Part shown: piece after piece, positions 49,949 through 56,129 of the stretch
How positions within the stretch are numbered: position 1 is the stretch's first letter
How the letters are laid out: each line of letters begins with the position of its first letter
Assembly (NCBI GenBank): GCA_964194845.1
Contig: CAXMNX010000068.1
Span: 62,001-126,000, forward strand
DNA from: CAXMNX01 sp964194845
GTDB taxonomy: Bacteria; Pseudomonadota; Alphaproteobacteria; Rhodobacterales; Rhodobacteraceae
Length of the DNA stretch: 64,000 nt
Direction of reading: 5' to 3'
Made by a program: the position numbers and the translations under genes
Notes under the pieces: generated by a model
The model's database searches: none
Told to the model about the DNA's origin: nothing
Seen by the model: the letters and a program-made list of their open reading frames with translations, nothing else

Positions 49949-50704
49949 TTACATAATTCGGAAGCTGTCGCCCAGATAAACCCGTTTCACCTTTTCATCC
50001 GCCACAACTTCCTCCGCCGTTCCGCTCATCAACACGCTGCCATCGTGCAGAATATAGGCGCGATCAACGATCTCCAGCGTCTCGCGAACGTTGTGATCGG
50101 TGATCAACACGCCGATGCCACGGTTTTTCAACTCGGTCACAAGATCGCGGATATCGCCCACGGCAATCGGATCCACTCCGGGAAACGGTTCGTCCAACAG
50201 AAGATATTTCGGATTTGCGGCCAGGCTTCGCGCAATTTCGCACCGCCGCCGCTCGCCACCGGACAGGGCGACCGAAGGTGTGCGCCTCAGGTGCGAGATC
50301 GAGAAGTCATTCAAAAGCTCGTCAAGGCGTTCCCGTCGCTTCGTGCGGTCCTTTTCGACAATCTCAAGGATCGCAAGGATATTATCCTCGACGTTCAAAC
50401 CCTGGAATATCGACCGTTCCTGCGGCAGATAGCCGATGCCCAGTAACGCGCGGCGATACATCGGATAGGTTGTGACGTCCTGCCCGTCGATGATCACCTC
50501 ACCGCCATCGGGCATCACCAGCCCGGCAATGGAATAAAAGCAGGTGGTTTTGCCCGATCCATTTGGACCAAGCAGTGCCACGACCTCACCGCGTTTCAGG
50601 TCAAGGCTGACATCGCGAATGACAGGGCGTCGTCGATAGGCCTTCCTGAGATTGCGAACCTTCAGACCCTGACCGCCCTCTTCAACTTTCAGTTCCGGGG
50701 TCAC
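49949..50704 (-). CDS. lptB: LPS export ABC transporter ATP-binding protein LptB
   Basis: Powers LPS extraction from the inner membrane with LptFG. The 251-residue ATPase has Walker A GPNGSGKTT, LSGGERRRCEIAR signature, Walker B YLLLDEPFPGVDPIAV and LITDHNVRETLEI, typical of LptB. The usual A in EPFAGVDP is P here. It follows lptA with a four-base overlap. Confidence 0.94.
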   Translation of the reverse strand: MTPELKVEEGGQGLKVRNLRKAYRRRPVIRDVSLDLKRGEVVALLGPNGSGKTTCFYSIAGLVMPDGGEVIIDGQDVTTYPMYRRALLGIGYLPQERSIFQGLNVEDNILAILEIVEKDRTKRRERLDELLNDFSISHLRRTPSVALSGGERRRCEIARSLAANPKYLLLDEPFPGVDPIAVGDIRDLVTELKNRGIGVLITDHNVRETLEIVDRAYILHDGSVLMSGTAEEVVADEKVKRVYLGDSFRIM

Positions 50705-51210
50705 TGGTCGGTTCCTCCGGTATCAATCACAGTTCGCACCCGGCCTTCCATCCGGCCGCTCCCGCTTTTCAGATCAACAACCAGCCGCTCGCCAGAAATG
50801 GCCGTCGCACCTTGCGTCAGTAACACATTGCCCGTCAGAACAACGCTGCTGTCGTCGATCGTATAGATCGCCTGCTGGGCCTCTGCTGCGTCAGTGGCGG
50901 TCACAAACGTGACGCCACCCGACGCCATAAGTCGTGCAATGCCACTGGGCGCGCCGCTTTCGCCGGATTTATATTCGATCTCGACACGCGCCGCCGACAT
51001 GCGAACGTCGCCCTGCACCACCAAAACGTTGCCGTCAAAAACCGCCTGACCTGTTGCCTGATCGACGCTCAGGGAATCGGCGGACACCTCGACCGGCTGG
51101 CCGCTGTCAAACGCGCGCGAGCCTAAGTCGATCAGTGCGCCCTGGGCGTGGATCAGCGTCGGCAAGCCAAGGCAGATTGCGCAAACGGTCAGAAAACGGG
51201 TCAAATACAC
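50701..51210 (-). CDS. lptA: LPS transport periplasmic protein LptA
   Basis: The periplasmic LPS-shuttling bridge protein. The 169-residue product has a signal peptide (CAICLGLPTLIHAQG) and OstA-type beta-jellyroll repeats (PVEVSADSLSVDQATGQAVF, GNVLVVQGDVRMSAARVEIE). Start is GTG at 51208-51210. It lies between lptC and lptB in the canonical order. Confidence 0.9.
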   Translation of the reverse strand: MYLTRFLTVCAICLGLPTLIHAQGALIDLGSRAFDSGQPVEVSADSLSVDQATGQAVFDGNVLVVQGDVRMSAARVEIEYKSGESGAPSGIARLMASGGVTFVTATDAAEAQQAIYTIDDSSVVLTGNVLLTQGATAISGERLVVDLKSGSGRMEGRVRTVIDTGGTDQ

Positions 51211-51225
51211 GCGGTTAAGGCTCCA

Positions 51226-51831
51226 TCATGGTTGCGGTCGGTATATCAGGCGAACACCGTCCTTGAAAACAAGAACGTGGCCACCGCTTTCGACGTCGCG
51301 TTCCAGCGTCATGCGTCCCGCTGTAATTTCACCACCGGGGCCGGTCGCCAACACTGTGCCGGCGGTTTCGGCGCGAACAATGTCATAGCGTGTCGTCAGC
51401 CGTTCTGTATCCACGGTGTATCCCTGCGATGTCACAAGCCTTGCACCGCCATCAAGGATTGCTTCGCGCGACCCGCTGTCGATGATCCCTGTCGGGCTTG
51501 CGATGTCTATCCGTGTGCCTTTGGGCAATTCAACGAGTGCCACGAGGTCCTCACCGACAAACCTTTGCGGCGATGCTTCGTCTGGTCGCACAGTTCTGGC
51601 AGCCACCGAAATTCTGGTACCACTTTTCGTGACGCCGCCAAACGCCGGGTTAGTGATGCCCTGCTCGCGGATCAGCTTTTCAACGTCCACATCGGCGTAA
51701 GGAATGGCCTTATCGGGGTCCAGCGTTTCAGCCACCAGAAACAGCGTCGACAATATCGCCAGCGCCGCCAAAGGCAGCAATACCTTCAGCCAGAAGACGA
51801 ACCGGGAATATGTGTTGTCTGCGGCGATCAT
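51226..51831 (-). CDS. lptC: LPS export protein LptC
   Basis: Inner-membrane-anchored LptC hands LPS to LptA. The 201-residue protein has one N-terminal membrane segment (FWLKVLLPLAALAILSTLFL) and a periplasmic beta-jellyroll. The ATG at 51829-51831 has AGGGT upstream and matches the family N-terminus; an upstream start at 51885 is unlikely. The upstream sequence contains CTATATAGG, a possible -10 element. Confidence 0.88.
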   Translation of the reverse strand: MIAADNTYSRFVFWLKVLLPLAALAILSTLFLVAETLDPDKAIPYADVDVEKLIREQGITNPAFGGVTKSGTRISVAARTVRPDEASPQRFVGEDLVALVELPKGTRIDIASPTGIIDSGSREAILDGGARLVTSQGYTVDTERLTTRYDIVRAETAGTVLATGPGGEITAGRMTLERDVESGGHVLVFKDGVRLIYRPQP

Positions 51832-51967
51832 CACCGACCCTATATAGGGGTTCGCCTCAGGCGTTTCGACTTTAATATGAAACATCGTGCATCATAATTC
51901 GCGTTCGAAAGCAGCATCTTGCTGATTGAGAGGCAGCGAATTGTGATTCAAAGCCAAGACGAAACGC

Positions 51968-52579
51968 CTAGTGCGCAAAAATGTCGATCTCGGGCCAACC
52001 GGCAAGATCCAGCCTAGCCCGCGTTGGCAGAAAATCGAACGCCGCCTCTGCCAGATCAGTGCGGCCCTCGCGCGCCAGACGCTCGTTCAACTTATCGCGA
52101 AGTGCATGAAGATAAAGCACATCCGACGCGGCATAGGCCAGTTGCGCGTCTGAAAGGTCTGCCGCGCCCCAGTCGCTCATCTGCTGCAACTTCGAGACAT
52201 CGACGTCCAAAAGCTCGTCCAGAAGGTTCTTCAGCCCGTGCCGGTCAGTATAGGTGCGCACCAGTTTCGATGCGATTTTGGTGCAATATACCGGCGCGGT
52301 CAGCGCACCAAAGGCATTAAGCAACGCCGCGATGTCAAACCGGCCAAAATGAAAAAGCTTCAGCACGTTTTGGTCGGTCAGAAGACTCGACAGATTGGGC
52401 GCCGACGTCTGGCCATTGGCGATCTGCACCAGATGCGCGTTGCCGTCGCCGCCGGAAAGCTGAACCAGACACAATCGGTCGCGGTGCGGGTGCAGGCCCA
52501 TCGTTTCGCAGTCGATGGCAACGATGTCGCCCAGATCGAGATTATCGGGCAGGTCGCCCTGATAAAGATGGTTTGTCAT
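51968..52579 (-). CDS. rnd: Ribonuclease D-like 3'-5' exonuclease
   Basis: A 203-residue short RNase D with the DEDDy exonuclease motifs: IVAIDCETMGLHPHRD (D and E), VLKLFHFGRFDIAALLNAFG (second D) and SDAQLAYAASDVLYLHALRD (Y and D). The C-terminal HRDC domain of E. coli RNase D is missing, as usual in this group. It lies one base after DUF2834 and 136 bases before lptC, probably in the same leftward operon. Confidence 0.9.
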   Translation of the reverse strand: MTNHLYQGDLPDNLDLGDIVAIDCETMGLHPHRDRLCLVQLSGGDGNAHLVQIANGQTSAPNLSSLLTDQNVLKLFHFGRFDIAALLNAFGALTAPVYCTKIASKLVRTYTDRHGLKNLLDELLDVDVSKLQQMSDWGAADLSDAQLAYAASDVLYLHALRDKLNERLAREGRTDLAEAAFDFLPTRARLDLAGWPEIDIFAH

Positions 52580-52580
52580 G

Positions 52581-52901
52581 TCAATCGACCCCTCGTGTGC
52601 GCAGGAACAGATAAAGCGGCAAACCACAGCTGATGCCAATGACCCAGGTCGCCGGTATTGCCAGAAGTGCGGACCAGTTTCTTCGAACCCAGGTTTCGGC
52701 AATCGCCCAGATGGTTAAGGCAATCGCAGCGATTGTCAGTTCCCAGGCCAGTCCCGTGGTCGAGGCGTTCGCATACCATGCGTCGACCAGCCCCGACATG
52801 GCCGTGCCGCTTTCGCGCATGTAGATGATAAAAAAGTACATCGGATGAACCGCGCCCCAAATGGCCAGGGCCAGATAGATCATCCGCAAAGGCGACATCA
52901 A
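52581..52901 (-). CDS. DUF2834 membrane protein
   Basis: A 106-residue inner-membrane protein with three likely membrane segments (RMIYLALAIWGAVHPMYFFI, ELTIAAIALTIWAIAETWV, LLAIPATWVIGISCGLPLYL), matching DUF2834. Function unknown. It overlaps the preceding lipoprotein gene by four bases (ATGA) and ends one base before rnd. Confidence 0.82.
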   Translation of the reverse strand: MMSPLRMIYLALAIWGAVHPMYFFIIYMRESGTAMSGLVDAWYANASTTGLAWELTIAAIALTIWAIAETWVRRNWSALLAIPATWVIGISCGLPLYLFLRTRGVD

Positions 52902-53026
52902 GACGTGCCTGCCACGCCGATCTTCACTTGCCCGGTGACGGTGATGCCCGGCTCAACCGGTTCCGGCGCGCCATCTGCACCACATGCCACCAGTGCGAGA
53001 AGGCTCAGAAGGATCAGGGCTCTCAT
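52898..53026 (-). CDS. Tiny lipoprotein (42 residues)
   Basis: Reads MRALILLSLLALVACGADGA then a short hydrophilic part to VGVAGTS-like end (KIGVAGTS). The lipobox LALVAC puts the lipidated cysteine at residue 15. Its ATG overlaps the stop of the upstream 50-residue lipoprotein gene (ATGA) and its stop overlaps DUF2834's ATG. The same pair of tiny lipoproteins occurs after argH in relatives, as I recall. Role unknown. Confidence 0.75.
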   Translation of the reverse strand: MRALILLSLLALVACGADGAPEPVEPGITVTGQVKIGVAGTS

Positions 53027-53175
53027 CCGCTCACCGAAACCGTCGCACCGCCAACGTCCCCCGAAACTGTGGGGGAAACACTCATGCCGCTTCCAGAAAT
53101 TGTAGCACCCACGCCAAGGCGCGGGTTTTCGCAGGCAGTCAGTAGCATGGCGCCACATATCCACAATAATCTCAT
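53023..53175 (-). CDS. Tiny lipoprotein (50 residues) downstream of argH
   Basis: A 50-codon ORF whose ATG (53173-53175) overlaps the argH stop (ATGA). The product begins MRLLWICGAMLLTACENPRL, with the lipobox LLTAC at residue 15, and continues with Gly/Ser/Val-rich sequence (GATISGSGMSVSPTVSGDVG). Its TGA overlaps the next lipoprotein's ATG. It is too short for usual gene finders but is coupled on both sides. Role unknown. Confidence 0.75.
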   Translation of the reverse strand: MRLLWICGAMLLTACENPRLGVGATISGSGMSVSPTVSGDVGGATVSVSG

Positions 53176-54560
53176 GCCAAACGCTCTTTCCAGCGCGCGA
53201 TCTGCTGGCGCACCTGATCGGGTGATGTGCCGCCAAAGGATGTGCGGCTTCTGACCGAGTTGTCTACGCCCAGAACGTCATAAATGGCCTCAGTGATGCC
53301 GGAATGTTCGGATGTCATCTGATTAAGCGTCAGGTCCGGCAGATCCTTGCCCTCGGCCTCGGCAATCGCGACCAGACGACCCGTTACGTGATGCGCCTCG
53401 CGAAACGGCAAACCGGCTTCACGCACCAGCCAGTCGGCAAGGTCGGTCGCCGTTGAAAATCCCGACGACGCCGCCGCCCGCAAAACGTCGCGATTGGCCG
53501 ACATGTTCCGCACCATGCCCTCCATCGCGGCCAGCGCCAGCATCAGGCTGTCGGCAGCATCGAAGACCTGTTCCTTGTCTTCCTGCATGTCCTTGGAATA
53601 GGCCAGCGGCAATCCCTTCATGACCGTGAACAAGCCAACGGTTGCCCCCAGAATCCGCCCGATCTTGGCGCGCACCAGCTCTGCCGCGTCCGGATTCTTT
53701 TTTTGCGGCATGATCGACGAACCCGTTGAAAACCTGTCCGACATCGCAACAAAGCGAAACTGCGCCGACGACCAGATCACCATCTCCTCGGCCAGACGGC
53801 TGAGGTGCATCGCAGCGATCGACGCGGCAGAAAGAAACTCCAGCGCAAAATCGCGATCCGCGACCGCATCCAGGGAATTGGCGCTGGGCCGGTCAAAGCC
53901 AAGCGCCTTGGCCGTCATCTCGCGGTCGATGGGAAACGACGTCCCGGCAAGTGCCGCCGCACCAAGCGGGCATTCGTTCATCCGCACCCGCGCATCCGCA
54001 AATCGCCCCGCATCGCGGCCCAGCATCTCAACATAGGCCATCATGTGGTGGCCCCAGGTCACGGGCTGCGCGGTCTGCAAGTGGGTGAAACCGGGCATCA
54101 CCCAATCCGCACCCGCCTCCGCCTGCCCCAGAAGCGCTTTTTGCAGTGCGGCAATCCCGGAAACTGCGGCATCGCACCCGTCCCGCACCCACATCCGAAA
54201 ATCCACCGCAACCTGATCATTACGGCTTCGCGCCGTGTGCAGCCGCCCCGCCGCCTCGCCGATCAATTCCTTCAGCCGCGCCTCTACATTCAAGTGAATG
54301 TCTTCCAATTCAGTCGAAAACTGAAACGTTCCGGCCTCGATCTCTGACAAGACCGTGAGCAGGCCTTCCCGGATCGCCTCGGCGTCGCTAGTTTCGATAA
54401 TGCCCGTGGCCGCCAGCATGGCGGCGTGGGCGCGCGAGCCTTCGATGTCCTGGCGCGCAAGCCGTTGGTCAAACCCGATCGAGGCGTTGATTGCCTCCAT
54501 GATCGCGTCGGGGCCTTCGGCAAAGCGGCCGCCCCACATCGTGTTTGCGCTGTCGGTCAT
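53172..54560 (-). CDS. argH: Argininosuccinate lyase
   Basis: Last step of arginine synthesis: cleaves argininosuccinate to arginine and fumarate. The 462-residue protein has the superfamily signature GSSIMPQKKNPDAAELVRAK and N-terminal MWGGRFAEGPDAIMEAINAS. It is the first gene of the leftward run that leads to ptsN. Divergent from tlpA, with the two starts 25 bases apart, so promoters must overlap the coding ends. Confidence 0.95.
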   Translation of the reverse strand: MTDSANTMWGGRFAEGPDAIMEAINASIGFDQRLARQDIEGSRAHAAMLAATGIIETSDAEAIREGLLTVLSEIEAGTFQFSTELEDIHLNVEARLKELIGEAAGRLHTARSRNDQVAVDFRMWVRDGCDAAVSGIAALQKALLGQAEAGADWVMPGFTHLQTAQPVTWGHHMMAYVEMLGRDAGRFADARVRMNECPLGAAALAGTSFPIDREMTAKALGFDRPSANSLDAVADRDFALEFLSAASIAAMHLSRLAEEMVIWSSAQFRFVAMSDRFSTGSSIMPQKKNPDAAELVRAKIGRILGATVGLFTVMKGLPLAYSKDMQEDKEQVFDAADSLMLALAAMEGMVRNMSANRDVLRAAASSGFSTATDLADWLVREAGLPFREAHHVTGRLVAIAEAEGKDLPDLTLNQMTSEHSGITEAIYDVLGVDNSVRSRTSFGGTSPDQVRQQIARWKERLA

Positions 54561-54584
54561 AGTTCGTTTCCTTCGGAGGAAAAC

Positions 54585-55142
54585 ATGCGTTTGATCCTCG
54601 CCGTCCTCTACACGGCCCTCGCACTTGGTGCAAACCCGTCAGCCGCCGATGTGGCCCTGGCCGAAAGCCTGCGCGAAGGCACGATGAAAAAGTTGATTTT
54701 CAGCGAGCCGAGCCCTGTGTCGACCGAGGTTTTCACAGATGCTGTGGGCGCCGAATTAACGCTGGCGAATTTTCAGGGAAAGCACGTGCTGGTGAACTTC
54801 TGGGCAACGTGGTGCGCGCCCTGCCGCAAGGAAATGCCGCAACTGGCCGAATTGCAGGCGGAGTTTGGCGGCGACACCTTCGAGGTCGTAACGATTGCCA
54901 CCGGTCGTAATCCCTTACCGGCCATAGATCGGTTTTTCGACGAGATCGGCGTCGAAAACCTGCCGAAATACCTTGATCCGCGATCATCGCTTGCTCGCGA
55001 TTCTGGGGTGCTTGGATTGCCGATTACATTGATACTCAACCCCGAAGGGCAGGAAATTGCCCGGATGCGCGGCGATGCCGAATGGAACGGCGATAGCGCA
55101 AAAGCGGTCGTCAGCGCGTTGATCACAAGCGACGAAAACTAA
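54585..55142 (+). CDS. tlpA: TlpA-type periplasmic thiol-disulfide oxidoreductase
   Basis: A 185-residue thioredoxin-fold protein with an N-terminal signal (LILAVLYTALALGANPSAAD) and the active site NFWATWCAPCRKEMPQLAEL. Such proteins reduce disulfides in the periplasm, for instance of cytochrome c or CcdA clients. GGAGGA lies ten bases before the ATG at 54585. The C-terminus (VLGLPITLILNPEGQEIARM) is repeated in degraded form at 55502-55666. Confidence 0.88.
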   Translation: MRLILAVLYTALALGANPSAADVALAESLREGTMKKLIFSEPSPVSTEVFTDAVGAELTLANFQGKHVLVNFWATWCAPCRKEMPQLAELQAEFGGDTFEVVTIATGRNPLPAIDRFFDEIGVENLPKYLDPRSSLARDSGVLGLPITLILNPEGQEIARMRGDAEWNGDSAKAVVSALITSDEN

Positions 55143-55148
55143 AAGCTA

Positions 55149-55358
55149 CTACTCCGCGGCGAACGCGGTTGCCAAATCGTAACTTACCTGGCGAAAAAGC
55201 TCGTCAACTTCAACAAAACCCGGTCCGGATCGCGAAATCCGGCGGCGTCTGCTTTGTATTAGCTCGTTGTCGCTGTCTGAATATAGATATTCTGGACATG
55301 GCGACACGTTCGCCAGCGCGCAAAGGTGACGACCTTTGCAGTTCACAAAACCACACAT
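55149..55358 (-). CDS. Small four-cysteine protein, copy 1
   Basis: A 69-residue ORF ending six bases from the tlpA stop, convergent with it. The N-terminus is MCGFVNCKGRHLCALANVSP followed by CPEY; cysteines at 2, 7, 13 and 21 (C-x4-C-x5-C-x7-C) could bind a metal or cluster. AGGG lies ten bases before the ATG. No signal peptide. The paralogue at 55690-55911 has the same cysteine spacing with mostly synonymous codon changes, which supports real coding. Function unknown. Confidence 0.65.
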   Translation of the reverse strand: MCGFVNCKGRHLCALANVSPCPEYLYSDSDNELIQSRRRRISRSGPGFVEVDELFRQVSYDLATAFAAE

Positions 55359-55501
55359 TTACAGCCCTAAAAATACTCATACTAACGTGGCAAACCCAGT
55401 CTCCACGATGGCATTCTTATGGCGGGATTGTGGCAAAATTTAGGCGAAATTAACAAAATTTGAACATGTTCGACGATTGAGAAGGGCCAAAATACAATTA
55501 C

Positions 55502-55666
55502 CCAAAGCCCAGACTTGCGCGTAACATCGGGGTCTTGGGATTACCGATCAAGCTGATCCTTGACCCTTCGGGGCAAGAGATCGCGTGTATGCGCGGGGAT
55601 GCGGAAGGGAATAGCGAAAGTGGAAAAGTGGTCATCCGCGCGCTGATTCAGCAGGACGAAAGTTAG
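55502..55666 (+). pseudogene. Degraded second copy of the tlpA C-terminus
   Basis: In the frame ending at the TAG at 55664-55666 the translation (PKPRLARNIGVLGLPIKLIL, DPSGQEIACMRGDAEG, ...) aligns with the last 54 residues of TlpA (LARDSGVLGLPITLILNPEG, QEIARMRGDAEW...). No thioredoxin active site or start codon precedes it; the upstream 140 bases are AT-rich. It is a fragment left by a duplication that also copied the small four-cysteine gene. Confidence 0.85.
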
Positions 55667-55689
55667 GAAGGAAGCTTCCACTTAGGATG

Positions 55690-55911
55690 TCAGATTGTGG
55701 GCCTGCTGGTGCGGAAAGTGGTGGTCCGACGCCCCGTCACGAGAGTAACCGGGTCTTCAACATCAACAAATCCGGCCCCAGGGCGCGAGTTCGGCCGACG
55801 CATGCGTTGCGACAACTCTTCAAGAGCTTTGGCATTTTCATATTCACGGCAGGGGGAAGTTTTGGCCAGAAAACACTTATGTTTTCCCTTACAGAACTCA
55901 AATCCACACAT
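55690..55911 (-). CDS. Small four-cysteine protein, copy 2
   Basis: A 73-residue ORF (ATG at 55909-55911; an upstream in-frame ATG at 55926 would add five residues) reading MCGFEFCKGKHKCFLAKTSP then CREY. The cysteines at 2, 7, 13 and 21 match copy 1 exactly, and SRPGAGFVDVE matches SRSGPGFVEVD. Of the 24 N-terminal residues, 16 are identical, with about ten synonymous third-base changes. It lies 24 bases after the tlpA fragment, convergent with it, as copy 1 does with tlpA. The C-terminus diverges. No good Shine-Dalgarno sequence is visible. Confidence 0.55.
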   Translation of the reverse strand: MCGFEFCKGKHKCFLAKTSPCREYENAKALEELSQRMRRPNSRPGAGFVDVEDPVTLVTGRRTTTFRTSRPTI

Positions 55912-56129
55912 AAGAACACCAATCATTAGTCACTCAGTAGCGGCGAAACAATCGCCACGCGTGTTTTCGTAGGGCGCGAATGTGGTCGAAGTTGGACATA
56001 GTCAAGGAATTGCCACCGACGATTTTGCCATTTCGAATTTGTTACCGCCGAAATTCCTCAATCGCGCCTTGCCCAGCACCAACCCATCGGCTTTAACCCT
56101 TCCGACCCGCATCACCCGAGACACGAAAA
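55912..56129. other. Gap before the helicase gene
   Basis: About 220 bases of lower GC content than the rest. I see no further tlpA or four-cysteine similarity and no convincing ORF. The helicase promoter must lie here. Confidence 0.5.

Noticed and set aside
55370..55501. AT-rich stretch between the two four-cysteine cassettes as a possible insertion-sequence scar
   Set aside because: No terminal inverted repeats, target duplication or transposase fragment could be seen.
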